64,000 nt of DNA, from NCBI RefSeq assembly GCF_000759855.1, contig NZ_JNAI01000008.1, forward strand, positions 1 through 64,000, written 5' to 3'. The notes below the pieces were generated by a model that saw nothing but the letters and a program-made list of their open reading frames with translations, ran no database searches and was not told where the DNA came from. The DNA is from Prochlorococcus marinus str. MIT 9107 (GTDB lineage: Bacteria; Cyanobacteriota; Cyanobacteriia; PCC-6307; Cyanobiaceae). Positions 27,761 through 36,725 of the stretch are shown here, piece after piece (positions within the stretch are counted from its first letter, which is position 1; every line of letters begins with the position of its first letter). The position numbers and the translations under genes are program-made.

Positions 27761-28162
27761 TTATTCACATTGGGAGGTACAAAGTTTTTCAATATCGGAT
27801 CTCCCTGTAATTTGAAGTCTATATTTTGCCCAATATCTGTATACCAGTCTTAATATGGGAGATAAGAATTTAACCTTCAAGGGATAATAAACCCAACCTA
27901 AACCAACTAATTCATAAGAATATGCAAGTACATCTAGTCCTCTAATAATTTCACCATTTTCCATAATCCCATGGAGGTTTGACATGGCTTCTGAATATGA
28001 GATGTCATTAAAAAGATTTTGATCGTAATCCTTACTATTAATATCTATAAATGCAATTTGATTTGAGATATCCCTCTTTTTTAGAAAATTTGTTTCCCTC
28101 AAACAAAGCGGACAACCACCATCGAATAAAAAGGTTAATTTATTTTTCATATTTTTATACAA
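27761..28162 (-). CDS. DUF393 (DCC family) thiol-disulfide oxidoreductase-like protein
   Basis: A 133-residue protein opening with LTFLFDGGCPLCLRET, the DxxCxxC signature of the DCC/DUF393 family, at about residues 8-23. It is predicted to adopt a thioredoxin-like fold with Cys-x-x-Cys chemistry. The mid-region ends in YPLKVKFLSPILRLVYRYWAKYR. It heads a tight minus-strand cluster with TIGR03643, DUF2256 and the photolyase-like gene, so it may serve the same process; that link is inference. Confidence 0.85.
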   Translation of the reverse strand: MYKNMKNKLTFLFDGGCPLCLRETNFLKKRDISNQIAFIDINSKDYDQNLFNDISYSEAMSNLHGIMENGEIIRGLDVLAYSYELVGLGWVYYPLKVKFLSPILRLVYRYWAKYRLQITGRSDIEKLCTSQCE

Positions 28163-28326
28163 ATATAGAAATTAAATAACTTTTTTGTGGGATAAAAAAT
28201 TTTTTTTACAGTACAAGCTTTATAAAGCCTTAATAATTGCCAGTTCTAATTTAGTGAAATTATATTATCTTGTAAGTTAATAAGCCATTGATTAAGGGAT
28301 ACATCAGTGGTTTAACCTTTTTATGA

Positions 28327-28530
28327 TCAGTCATCTAAAAGATGAACCCCTTCTCCTACGTCAGGAGTAAATTTACAATATTTTTCAAAAACAAGTCCAA
28401 CACCTCTCATTTTTTCTCCTAATTCATCGTTAAATTTATTCCATTCTTCGGATTCACGATCAGGTAAATACCAACCTTGTTTTTCTACCATACTTGTTAT
28501 TACTGTATAGTCCCATTCTATGTATGCCAT
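28327..28530 (-). CDS. Small conserved hypothetical protein
   Basis: A 67-residue acidic soluble protein starting MAYIEWDYTV and including EKQGWYLPDRESEEWNKF. There are no cysteine pairs beyond one Cys and no membrane segment. It lies 165 bases upstream of the DUF393 gene on the same strand and is divergent from trmH. The ordered sequence with several aromatic residues suggests a real gene; I recognise no family with known function. Confidence 0.65.
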   Translation of the reverse strand: MAYIEWDYTVITSMVEKQGWYLPDRESEEWNKFNDELGEKMRGVGLVFEKYCKFTPDVGEGVHLLDD

Positions 28531-28626
28531 TGAGTTACTTCAAACTACCAAAATATTATAAACCAAGAGATTTAATAGGTAATCAATATTTTTTGAATAT
28601 AATTTAAAAGTGTGAAAAAATTATAA

Positions 28627-29298
28627 ATGTCAATTTTGCCAAGAAGATTCGAACGAATCAAAAGTGTTTTAGATTGCAGAATGAAAAACTTGACTGTTTT
28701 AGTTGAGGATGTTAATAAACCACATAATCTATCCGCGATATTAAGGACCTGTGATGCAGCAGGAATTTTCGAAGCAAATTTTATTAGCAAAACGAATGCC
28801 ATTAAGACTTTTAATAGTACTGCTCAAGGAAGTCAAAAATGGGTAAAACTAAATAATCATAAAAACACTATCACGGCAATATCTGATTTAAAGAATAAGG
28901 GTTTTAAATTATATGGCACGACTCTTAATAGTGAATCAGTAGATTATAGAAATTTTGATTATTCTCAAAATACATGTTTTGTTTTAGGAGCAGAAAAATG
29001 GGGACTAAGTAATGAACTAATATCAATGGTTGATCAATCAATTTTTATACCTATGAGAGGTATGGTTCAATCCCTGAATGTTTCAGTTGCTGCTTCCATA
29101 TTATTATTTGAAGCTATTCGTCAAAGAAAAAATAAAGGTATATTGCCCGCTAATGGAGAAGGTTTAAATATCGATGAATATCAAAAAACACTTTTTGAAT
29201 GGTGTTACCCAGAATTGGCTGCGGTGTATAAAAAATCAGCTAAAGAATATCCAAAGTTGAATGATCAAGGAGAAGTTGATCCTATTACAGATAACTAA
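28627..29298 (+). CDS. trmH: tRNA (guanosine-2'-O-)-methyltransferase TrmH
   Basis: A 223-residue SpoU/TrmD-class methyltransferase. The N-terminal RRFERIKSVLDCRMKNLTVLVEDVNKPHNLSAILRTCDA stretch (shown here as separate motifs RFERI, VLVEDV and NLSAILRTC) holds the motif 1 Asn and Arg; motif 2 is VLGAEKWGLSNE near 121 and motif 3 IPMRGMVQSLNVSVAASI near 140. It 2'-O-methylates G18 in tRNA D-loops. It is convergent with the DppC-like permease gene, with 2 bases between stops. Confidence 0.93.
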   Translation: MSILPRRFERIKSVLDCRMKNLTVLVEDVNKPHNLSAILRTCDAAGIFEANFISKTNAIKTFNSTAQGSQKWVKLNNHKNTITAISDLKNKGFKLYGTTLNSESVDYRNFDYSQNTCFVLGAEKWGLSNELISMVDQSIFIPMRGMVQSLNVSVAASILLFEAIRQRKNKGILPANGEGLNIDEYQKTLFEWCYPELAAVYKKSAKEYPKLNDQGEVDPITDN

Positions 29299-29300
29299 AT

Positions 29301-30146
29301 TTATTCAGAATTTTGACTATCAAAAATTTCTTCAAGATCCTCTCCTATAAAAGAAAGACCTAAAACTAAAAAAAACATTGCCAAGCCTGGGAACAACGCC
29401 GTCCACCATATACCTGTAGGTAAAGCGGCAAGAGCAAGATTTAAATCACTACCCCACTCTGGGACATCTGCGGGAACACCAAGACCTAAAAATCCTAAAC
29501 TTCCTAATACCAAAACAGCATCCGCAGCATTTAGGGTAAGAAGAATAGGCAAAGGTGTTATTACATTTGGGAGAATATATTTAAAAATAATTGTTTTAAC
29601 ATCAGCTCCTGAAACTTGAGCTGCCTCCACATAAGTTTCTGATTTAACCAATATTGTCTGATTTCTGATTAATCTAAAATATTGAGGAGAGTAAACAATA
29701 CACAATGCCAAAGCTGCGTTCAGGATACCTTTACCCAATACAAAAGCCACAACAACTGAAAGCAAAATTACAGGTATTGAAAAAATAGTATCCATTATTA
29801 GTGATAAGTATTTATCAAAAAAACCACCAAAATATCCACTTAATAATCCCAATGGCAAACCAAAACTTAATGAAAAAAGAATAGCTAAGAATACAACTTC
29901 TATCGCTAAGGATGATCCTTGCAAAGTTCTTAAGCAAACATCTCTTCCTAATCTATCTGTGCCACAGAAATGATTAAGCGAAGGAGGGGCAAAGATATCA
30001 TTGCTTAACATTGAAAATGAATAACCAAAAAAATTATTGGCCTCTAAAAATTTCATTATCAAAGCAACAAGAAGATAAAAAAGTACAATTAGAAATCCAG
30101 CTTTTCTGATATTTGCGCCGACACGATTAAATGAGTTAATATCCAA
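29301..30146 (-). CDS. Oligopeptide/dipeptide ABC transporter permease (DppC/OppC-like)
   Basis: A 281-residue membrane permease with an N-terminal membrane helix (about residues 17-36), a periplasmic stretch NHFCGTDRLGRDVCLRTLQG with the family's GTDxxGRD motif, and five further helices. The cytoplasmic EAA loop is EAAQVSGADVKTIIFKYILPN near 177-197. In related systems it pairs with DppB and ATPases for peptide or nickel import; no partner gene is adjacent here. It is followed by lepA upstream on the same strand, 80 bases away. Confidence 0.9.
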   Translation of the reverse strand: MDINSFNRVGANIRKAGFLIVLFYLLVALIMKFLEANNFFGYSFSMLSNDIFAPPSLNHFCGTDRLGRDVCLRTLQGSSLAIEVVFLAILFSLSFGLPLGLLSGYFGGFFDKYLSLIMDTIFSIPVILLSVVVAFVLGKGILNAALALCIVYSPQYFRLIRNQTILVKSETYVEAAQVSGADVKTIIFKYILPNVITPLPILLTLNAADAVLVLGSLGFLGLGVPADVPEWGSDLNLALAALPTGIWWTALFPGLAMFFLVLGLSFIGEDLEEIFDSQNSE

Positions 30147-30226
30147 AAGTTTTTTCTAAAGATTATGACTGAAATATACCTAATTCTTTTAAAAATAAAT
30201 AGCTATAAATTTTAAATTTAAAAAAA

Positions 30227-32035
30227 TTACTGGTTTAATTTCAGGACTGCCATAAAAGCTTCTTGAGGGACTTCAACTTTACCCATTGCCTTCATCCTCT
30301 TTTTACCTTTTGCTTGTTTCTTTAAAAGTTTCTTTTTTCTAGAAATATCTCCTCCATAACATTTAGATAAAACATCTTTTCGCAATGCACTGATACTTTC
30401 ACTTGCAATAATCCTGCTACCGATTGAGGCTTGAATAGGTATCTTAAATTGTTGTTTTGGAATTAGTTCTTTTAATTTCTCAACTAAACTTCTGCCAATT
30501 CCATAAGCCTTATCTTTATGAACAATAGAAGTTAATGGATCTGCTCTTTCTGAATTTATTAGAACATCTAATCTAACGAGGTCATTCTTTCTATAGCCAA
30601 TCAAATGATATTCCATAGATGCATAACCTTGGGTTCTACTTTTCATTTGATCAAAGAAATCTGTAACTACTTCTGCTAATGGAATCTCATAAATCAAAGT
30701 AACTCGATCTGTTGTTATGTATTTCATATCTAGAAATATTCCTCTTCTTTCCTGACATAAACCCATTAGTGTTCCATTAAATTCATTGGGAGCATAAATC
30801 TCCATTTTCACATAAGGCTCTTCTATTGATTCTCTAAGTTGTGGATCAGGAATTGTAGAAGGATTATCAATAAAGATATTTTCCTGTTGATTTAAATTAA
30901 CCTTATAGATAACTGATGGTGCCGTTACGATTAGATCCAAGTCATATTCTCTTTCTAATCTTTCTTGAACAATCTCCATATGAAGAAGTCCTAGGAATCC
31001 GCACCTAAATCCGAAGCCCATTGCGCTACTGGTTTCGGGCTCATATTTTAAAGCTGCATCAGATAATTGCAATTTTTCAAGAGATACTCTTAAATCTGGG
31101 AATTGATCAGCATCAGTTGGGAATAAGCCACAAAAAACCATAGGATTGGCTGTCTTATAACCAGGCAAAGGATCATTGGCAGGTGAATTTAAAAGAGTAA
31201 TAGTATCTCCCACTCTCGCATCAGCAACTGATTTTATAGAAGCAGCTAAATAACCAACTTCTCCTGCATGTAATTCATCAACTTGCTTCTGATCAGGTGC
31301 CATTATTCCTATCTCATCTAGTTCATAATTCTTTTTACTCGCCATTAATAATATCTTTTCTCTCTTATTAAGAGACCCAGACATCACCCTGAAATAAACA
31401 ATAACTCCTCTGTACGGATCATAATAAGAATCAAAAATGAGTGCCTTTGTAGGTAGCTTAATTTCATCTTGAGGAGGAGGTACCCTTCTTACGATTGCTT
31501 CCAGAATATCTTTGATACCAACTCCAGTTTTTGCTGAACAATTTATTGCATTAGATGTATCAAGTCCAATAATTTCCTCTATTTCTTGTTTTATTTTTTC
31601 AGCATCAGCACCTGGTAAATCAACTTTATTTAAAACAGGAATTATTTCAAGATTATTTTCTAAGGCAAGATAAACATTAGCTAAGGTTTGAGCTTCTACT
31701 CCTTGACTTGCATCAACAACGAGTAAAGCGCCTTCACAAGCTTGAAGAGATCTACTAACCTCATAAGAAAAATCAACATGCCCTGGAGTATCTATTAAGT
31801 TCAAAACATATTCTTGAGAATTGTCAGCTTTATATTTCATCCTAGCAGCCTGTAACTTGATAGTAATTCCTCTCTCTCTTTCAAGATCCATACTGTCCAA
31901 AAATTGTTCTTGCATATCCCTTTGCTGCACAGTACCAGTATCTTGGAGCAACCTATCTGCAAGGGTAGATTTACCATGATCAATATGAGCGATTATGCAG
32001 AAATTTCTAATTTTTGAAACCGATATATCAGTCAT
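30227..32035 (-). CDS. lepA: Elongation factor 4 (LepA), ribosomal back-translocase
   Basis: A 602-residue GTPase. G motifs are [15 protein letters not shown] near residue 15, [12 protein letters not shown] near 80 and [12 protein letters not shown] near 136. The LepA-specific C-terminal domain ([43 protein letters not shown], here noted only as a Lys-rich tail after [12 protein letters not shown]) is complete. It acts on mis-translocated or stalled ribosomes and in ribosome assembly. Neighbours mqo and the permease gene are on the same strand but not functionally related. Confidence 0.98.
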   Translation of the reverse strand: MTDISVSKIRNFCIIAHIDHGKSTLADRLLQDTGTVQQRDMQEQFLDSMDLERERGITIKLQAARMKYKADNSQEYVLNLIDTPGHVDFSYEVSRSLQACEGALLVVDASQGVEAQTLANVYLALENNLEIIPVLNKVDLPGADAEKIKQEIEEIIGLDTSNAINCSAKTGVGIKDILEAIVRRVPPPQDEIKLPTKALIFDSYYDPYRGVIVYFRVMSGSLNKREKILLMASKKNYELDEIGIMAPDQKQVDELHAGEVGYLAASIKSVADARVGDTITLLNSPANDPLPGYKTANPMVFCGLFPTDADQFPDLRVSLEKLQLSDAALKYEPETSSAMGFGFRCGFLGLLHMEIVQERLEREYDLDLIVTAPSVIYKVNLNQQENIFIDNPSTIPDPQLRESIEEPYVKMEIYAPNEFNGTLMGLCQERRGIFLDMKYITTDRVTLIYEIPLAEVVTDFFDQMKSRTQGYASMEYHLIGYRKNDLVRLDVLINSERADPLTSIVHKDKAYGIGRSLVEKLKELIPKQQFKIPIQASIGSRIIASESISALRKDVLSKCYGGDISRKKKLLKKQAKGKKRMKAMGKVEVPQEAFMAVLKLNQ

Positions 32036-32090
32036 ATAGAAAGAAAAATTCTCCTCTTATTACATCTTGATTAATATTAGCTAATTAGAA

Positions 32091-33587
32091 TTATGGATGG
32101 AAACCAAAAATGGAATTATTTCTTTTTTTGATGTCTTTTATGAATTTACTGTAATTTTCAGAGACTGATAGTTCTGGATAAATTAAGTCATTTATTTTTT
32201 TCTGAAGATTATCCTTATCGTTTAAAAATAAAACAGATTTTTCTAGAACCTCAACCATAATTGAAACCGCAGTACTTGCTCCAGGAGAAGCTCCAAGCAA
32301 AGCAGATAATGATCCATCAGATGAATTTACAATCTCCGTTCCAAATTTCAAAGAACCTCCATCTTCAGTTTTTTTAATTATTTGGACTCTTTGACCAGCA
32401 TTTTTTAAATACCAATCAGAAGGATTAGCTGATGGCATCATATTCTTTAAATTCTCAACTCTTGAGTTATGGTTCTTTAATGATTGTGATATTAGGTAAT
32501 TAATTAAATCGTTGTTTTTAAAACCAACGTTTAACATAGAAAAAATATTATTCTTTTTAATTGAACTAAATAAGTCAAAGTATGAACTTTGCTTTAGAAA
32601 TTTTGTTGTAAATCCAGCAAAAGGGCCATATAAAAGAAGTTTTTTATTATCAATCCATCTGGTATCTAAATGAGGCACAGACATTGGTGGCGATCCAATA
32701 TCAGCCTTACCATAAACTTTTGAGTTATGTTTTTCTGTTAGATCTTTTTTCTCGCAAATAAGCCATTTCCCACTTACAGGAAATCCACCATAACTCTTTG
32801 CTTCTGGAATTTTCGATTTTTGCAAATAATTAATTGTTTTTCCACCAGCACCAAGAAAAACATAGCCAGTTCTAATTGAAGTTTTTCTACCTTCTGAACT
32901 AATTTCTAATTCCCATTTTTTTTTATCAATTTTCTTTAAATCTACTAATTCTGTTTTGTATCTAATTTCAACATTTTTACTTAAAGAAACTAATGCTAAA
33001 TACTCTTTTGTGAGAGCCTCAAAATTAATATCTGTTCCTCTACCTATTCTGGTAGCAGCAATTTTAGCAAATGGATTCCTATCTTTTGTTATTAGAGGAG
33101 CCCATGAAGAAATTTCATCAAAAGATGTAGAAAATTCCATATCAATAAATTCAGGATTTTCGGACATTTTCTGAAATCTTTTTTTTAAAAAAGAAATATT
33201 ATCCTGACCAGACACAAAGCTAATGTGAGGAATAAATTTTAAAAACTTTTTAATATCAATTTTCCCTGTTTCATACAATGAGGCCCATAAAGACATGGAT
33301 CTTTCAAAGGAACGATTTATTGAGAGCGCTTTATCTATTTTTATATTTCCTTTTTCATCTAAAGGGGTATAGTTTAATTCGCAATTAGCAGCATGCCCTG
33401 TTCCTGCATTATTAAAAGCGCCAGTACTTTCACTTCCTGGAGCATTTAATTTTTCTATAATAAGAAACTTTATCTCTGGTAAAACTTCTGTAATTAGGAG
33501 GGCTAAAGTACTGCTCATTATCCCTGCTCCTACTAAGACTGCATCAAAGTAGCTATTGTCATTAGTGGGATTTTGAAATGAAGTCAC
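32091..33587 (-). CDS. mqo: Malate:quinone oxidoreductase
   Basis: A 498-residue FAD-dependent enzyme. The N-terminal Rossmann motif is [16 protein letters not shown] at about residues 18-33, followed by [23 protein letters not shown], typical of Mqo, and the C-terminal [13 protein letters not shown] loop. It oxidises malate to oxaloacetate and passes electrons to the plastoquinone pool at the membrane, replacing an NAD-linked malate dehydrogenase. It is divergent from the Nfu gene with 70 bases between. Confidence 0.95.
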   Translation of the reverse strand: MTSFQNPTNDNSYFDAVLVGAGIMSSTLALLITEVLPEIKFLIIEKLNAPGSESTGAFNNAGTGHAANCELNYTPLDEKGNIKIDKALSINRSFERSMSLWASLYETGKIDIKKFLKFIPHISFVSGQDNISFLKKRFQKMSENPEFIDMEFSTSFDEISSWAPLITKDRNPFAKIAATRIGRGTDINFEALTKEYLALVSLSKNVEIRYKTELVDLKKIDKKKWELEISSEGRKTSIRTGYVFLGAGGKTINYLQKSKIPEAKSYGGFPVSGKWLICEKKDLTEKHNSKVYGKADIGSPPMSVPHLDTRWIDNKKLLLYGPFAGFTTKFLKQSSYFDLFSSIKKNNIFSMLNVGFKNNDLINYLISQSLKNHNSRVENLKNMMPSANPSDWYLKNAGQRVQIIKKTEDGGSLKFGTEIVNSSDGSLSALLGASPGASTAVSIMVEVLEKSVLFLNDKDNLQKKINDLIYPELSVSENYSKFIKDIKKRNNSIFGFHP

Positions 33588-33657
33588 AACAGAAAATTAT
33601 CTTTTTTGCAATTAATCAAATTTCTTTCTAGGCTTATTATAAAGTTAAACTGAAATT

Positions 33658-33903
33658 ATGAGTACTGAAACACTCTCGCTTACAAACGAAAATGTAGAAA
33701 AAGTCCTTGACGAGCTAAGACCTTTTTTAATATCTGATGGTGGTAATGTTGAGATTGCAGAAATAGATGGTCCCATTGTTAAAGTCAGACTTCAAGGGGC
33801 ATGTGGTAGTTGCCCAAGTAGTACTATGACTCTAAAAATGGGTATTGAAAGAAAGTTAAAAGAAATGATTCCTGAAATAAGCGAAGTTGTCCAGGTTTTA
33901 TAA
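33658..33903 (+). CDS. Nfu-type iron-sulfur cluster carrier
   Basis: An 81-residue protein consisting only of the NifU C-terminal (Nfu) domain. The cluster-binding CGSCPSS motif lies at about residues 50-56, and the preceding [18 protein letters not shown] is the family's conserved helix-strand. In cyanobacteria this small Nfu protein is the main carrier that delivers 4Fe-4S clusters to photosystem I. No other Fe-S assembly gene is adjacent. The start is the ATG at 33658. Confidence 0.93.
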   Translation: MSTETLSLTNENVEKVLDELRPFLISDGGNVEIAEIDGPIVKVRLQGACGSCPSSTMTLKMGIERKLKEMIPEISEVVQVL

Positions 33904-33925
33904 AAATTTTTAACTGAAAAATCTA

Positions 33926-34183
33926 CTACTTAGTTTTTAACTCCTTCAACAAAGATGATTCCATATCAAGGCAATCAATTGGAAGTCCTTGCCCAATAGC
34001 GATTAAAAGAGGTGCAAGAATTCCTAGAGTAAAAACTAAATTTGATTGGCTTACATCATATTTACTCAAAGTAAAAGTTATCAAATAAATAATTGAAAAA
34101 TACGCGTGTAGGGAAAAAAATTCTTTTGGCTTTAGGACTGGCCACCTTAAAGTATTTCCCAAGAAATATAAAAAACCTGTCAT
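33926..34183 (-). CDS. Small membrane protein of unknown function
   Basis: An 85-residue protein with about two membrane-associated hydrophobic segments (HAYFSIIYLITFTL and LVFTLGILAPLLIAIGQ) and a hydrophilic, acidic C-terminus ending LLKELKTK. The N-terminus MTGFLYFLGNTLRWPVLKP is amphipathic. It is convergent with the Nfu gene. Its sequence is ordered and fits the local codon use, so it is likely real, but I do not recognise a family. Confidence 0.65.
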   Translation of the reverse strand: MTGFLYFLGNTLRWPVLKPKEFFSLHAYFSIIYLITFTLSKYDVSQSNLVFTLGILAPLLIAIGQGLPIDCLDMESSLLKELKTK

Positions 34184-34309
34184 AAAAAAATAGTTACATG
34201 AAGATTAAACCAAATATAAACATAATCCTTTTTAGAGACTATTTATAAAAAAATTTACCTAAGATAATAATTAAAAAAACATTAAATCTTCGTTTCTATT
34301 TGTAAAAGC

Positions 34310-34339
34310 TAGACATCCCTAGATAAATAAGTTTATAAT
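34310..34339 (+). promoter_or_regulatory. Strong sigma-70-type promoter of the DUF4278 gene
   Basis: TAGACA at 34310-34315 (5 of 6 to TTGACA) is separated by 18 bases from a perfect TATAAT at 34334-34339. A start site near 34346 would place the first transcript bases on the stem of a perfect hairpin. This is the best promoter match seen in the window. Confidence 0.7.
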
Positions 34340-34344
34340 GAATT

Positions 34345-34438
34345 TGTAGCAATCGCTACATTTTCGTTCACTCTCAATTGAGAGCGCAGTTCGAGTCATA
34401 CCATGGAACGGGGGATGGCCGTGTTGTCACATAGAATC
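34345..34438 (+). promoter_or_regulatory. Structured, GC-richer leader of the DUF4278 gene
   Basis: The leader between the promoter and the likely start is far richer in G+C than the flanking intergenic DNA. It contains TGTAGC-AATC-GCTACA at 34345-34360, the 14-base palindrome CTCTCAATTGAGAG at 34371-34384, and CCAT...ATGG at 34401-34404 with 34415-34418. Two in-frame ATGs (34403 and 34415) lie inside it ahead of the ATG at 34439. This could be an autoregulatory or stability element or a small RNA; I cannot match it from memory to a named motif. Confidence 0.55.
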
Positions 34439-34612
34439 ATGACTACTTTAACTTACAGAGGTAAAAAATACGTTCAAAACAAAAAAACTGCTAAAAAGCA
34501 ATTTGTTGAACTTACCTATAGAAGAAACGTATACACCAATAGAATAGATGACGCTTCTTCAAGTAATGAAAAAGCAGAATTAAATTACAGAGGTGTTAAT
34601 TACACTAAATAA
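34439..34612 (+). CDS. DUF4278 family small protein
   Basis: A short basic protein containing two YRGxxY-type units: LTYRGKKYVQNK at the start and LNYRGVNYTK at the end, with a partial third, LTYRRNVYTN, between. This repeat defines the cyanobacterial DUF4278 family. I place the start at ATG 34439 because the family begins with the first LTYRG unit; an upstream in-frame ATG at 34403 would add 12 residues (MERGMAVLSHRI) encoded in the structured leader. A strong intrinsic terminator follows. Function unknown; similar genes in picocyanobacteria are often strongly expressed. Confidence 0.75.
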   Translation: MTTLTYRGKKYVQNKKTAKKQFVELTYRRNVYTNRIDDASSSNEKAELNYRGVNYTK

Positions 34613-34631
34613 TTTAATTAAAAAAGAACAT

Positions 34632-34655
34632 GCCCCTTTTTCAGGGGCTTTTTTT
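34632..34655 (+). terminator. Intrinsic terminator of the DUF4278 gene
   Basis: GCCCCT at 34632-34637 and AGGGGC at 34643-34648 form a perfect 6-bp GC-rich stem with a 5-base loop, followed at once by seven T residues. It lies 19 bases after the DUF4278 stop. This is the clearest Rho-independent terminator in the window and, with the promoter at 34310, defines a ~300-base monocistronic transcript. Confidence 0.88.
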
Positions 34656-34686
34656 AGCTATATTTATCTAGAGTCCTTTAAAAAAT

Positions 34687-35481
34687 ATGTCTGAGAGTTG
34701 CTGTAATACAAATACATCGAATAAAGTACCTAATCAATTAGATCATAAAGATGCGATTCAAGAAAGATATGGTTCAGCCGCACTAGAACAAGAAAGTTGT
34801 CTTTGTACACCAGTTGGGTTTGATCCCGTTTTACTTAAAGCAATTCCTCAAGAGGTTATAGAAAGAGACTATGGATGTGGTGATCCAACAAAATATGTTT
34901 AAAAAAATGATATTGTCTTAGATCTTGGAAGTGGTAGCGGCAAAAATGCTTTTATTTGTGCCCAAATTGTTGGGAAAGAAGGGCAAGTTATTGGAGTTGA
35001 TCAGAATCCTGACATGCTTTCTTTATCTAGATCAGCCTCTAAAGAAGTTACAAAAAATATAGGTTTCAACAATACAGAATTTCTTGAGGGATCAATTGAA
35101 AAACTTGATGAATTAGATAAAGATTTAAATCCATTAATCGCCGACAAATCAGTTGATATTATTTTAAGTAATTGCGTTTTAAACTTGGTAAGTCCAGAAT
35201 CTAGAAATAACCTTCTAAGAAATATAAAAAGAGTTTTAAACGCTAATGGAAGAATTGCAATTAGCGATATTGTCTCTAACAAAAAAGTTCCTTTAAGATT
35301 GCAAAATGATCATGATCTATGGACAGGATGTATTAGTGGAGCATGGTATGAGCCAGAGTTTATAAGTAATTTTAAAGAACTTGGTTTTAAAAATTTAGAA
35401 TTTGCAGAAAGGAGCGCTGAACCTTGGAAAGTAATTGAGGATATTGAATTTAGAACAGTAACTTTAGTAGGCAATATTTAA
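34687..35481 (+). pseudogene. ArsM-like SAM methyltransferase interrupted by in-frame TAA
   Basis: The frame from ATG 34687 reads residues 1-71 (including ERYGSAALEQESCLCTP and YGCGDPTKYV), meets TAA at 34900-34902, and continues in the same frame with KNDIVLDLGSGSGKNAF, VIGVDQNPDM and on to a normal end at 35481. The two parts are the N-terminal cysteine-bearing region and the SAM-binding domain of an arsenite-methyltransferase-like family, together 264 codons plus the stop, the usual length. A single-base change, for example AAA to TAA, explains the break. Downstream starts such as ATG 35014 would lose the SAM motif. Substrate specificity is not proven. Confidence 0.82.
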
Positions 35482-35519
35482 AAAAATTGAAGAGTTTAAA
35501 AATATAATTTAAATTTTCC

Positions 35520-36695
35520 ATGATAAATAATTTAAGGGATCAAATACCAGCATTAAAAAATAAGTATTATTTCAACTATGGAGGTCAAGGACCATTACCA
35601 AAATCTTCCCTAGAAGCAATAGTTAAAACTTGGGAAATCATTCAAGATTTAGGTCCATTTACCAATGATATGTGGCCTTTTATTTACAAAGAAATATTGA
35701 CCACAAAAAGAATCATTGCGCAAAAATTAGGTGTCAATGCAAAGAATGTAGCTTTAACGGAGAATATCTCTTCTGGTATGATTTTGCCTTTTTGGGGAAT
35801 AAGAGTAGAAGAGGGAGAAGAGTTGTTAATAAGTGACTGTGAACATCCTGGAGTAGTAGCTGCAAGTCGAGAATTTTGCAGAAGAAATAAATTAATATTC
35901 AAAATTTTGCCAATCCAAAAAATTAAAAATCTAAACGATGAAAATATAATTTTAGAAATTTTAAAAAATCTAAATAGTAAGACTAAGATCCTAATTATTT
36001 CTCATATTTTATGGAACTTTGGATATAAAATTCCTTTAAAACAAATTTCTATCGAATTAAAAAATAATCGAGAAAATTCTTATCTACTTGTTGATGGTGC
36101 TCAAACTTTTGGGCACATAAAAATTAAAGAGGAAGTTTTTTATTCTGATTTATATTCAATAACTTCTCATAAATGGGCATGTGGTCCAGAAGGACTTGGA
36201 GCCATTTATGTCTCAGATAGATTTATTCATGAAACAGATCCAACAATAATTGGTTGGAAATCATTAAAAAAAGAACAAGGCATCTATAAACCTTCAGATA
36301 ATCTTTTTCATGATGACGCAAGGAAGTTTGAAGTAGCTACCTCTTGTATTCCTTTACTTGCAGGGCTGCGTAATTCTTTAGATCTTTTGGATAAAGACTG
36401 CGATGAAAAAGAAAAAAGAAAAAATATAAAAAGATTAAGTGAGAAACTTTGGGATGAATTAAATCAATTAAAAGAAATTGAATTAGTTTTAGCAAAAAAA
36501 TACTTAAATGGAATAGTTAGTTTTAATATTGAAAATATCAAAGATAAGGAAAAATTTGTGAGGAAACTTGGAGAAAAGAAAATTTGGATTAGAGTTTTAG
36601 AAGACCCAAAATGGTTTAGAGCATGCGTACATCAAATGACAACAGAAGCTGAGCTTTATTTACTTTCTAAAGAAATAAAAAAAATATTAACTTAA
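35520..36695 (+). CDS. Class V aminotransferase (cysteine desulfurase-like)
   Basis: A 391-residue PLP enzyme of fold type I. Features are YYFNYGGQGPLPKSS at the start, LTENISSGMILPFWG for the cofactor phosphate loop, LLVDGAQTFGHI for the Asp that contacts the PLP pyridine, and SITSHKWACGPEGLGA with the Schiff-base Lys near residue 218. It resembles SufS/CsdA-like and isopenicillin epimerase-like proteins; the substrate cannot be decided from these motifs, and the expected mobile catalytic Cys of a desulfurase is not evident. It starts 38 bases after the broken methyltransferase. Confidence 0.85.
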   Translation: MINNLRDQIPALKNKYYFNYGGQGPLPKSSLEAIVKTWEIIQDLGPFTNDMWPFIYKEILTTKRIIAQKLGVNAKNVALTENISSGMILPFWGIRVEEGEELLISDCEHPGVVAASREFCRRNKLIFKILPIQKIKNLNDENIILEILKNLNSKTKILIISHILWNFGYKIPLKQISIELKNNRENSYLLVDGAQTFGHIKIKEEVFYSDLYSITSHKWACGPEGLGAIYVSDRFIHETDPTIIGWKSLKKEQGIYKPSDNLFHDDARKFEVATSCIPLLAGLRNSLDLLDKDCDEKEKRKNIKRLSEKLWDELNQLKEIELVLAKKYLNGIVSFNIENIKDKEKFVRKLGEKKIWIRVLEDPKWFRACVHQMTTEAELYLLSKEIKKILT

Positions 36696-36725
36696 AGATC
36701 TATTCATATAGAGATAAAATTTAGT

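Noticed and set aside
34900-34902. Stop-codon recoding (selenocysteine or pyrrolysine) in the ArsM-like gene and DUF2256
   Set aside because: Both stops are TAA, which is not used for either amino acid, and no recoding element is visible.
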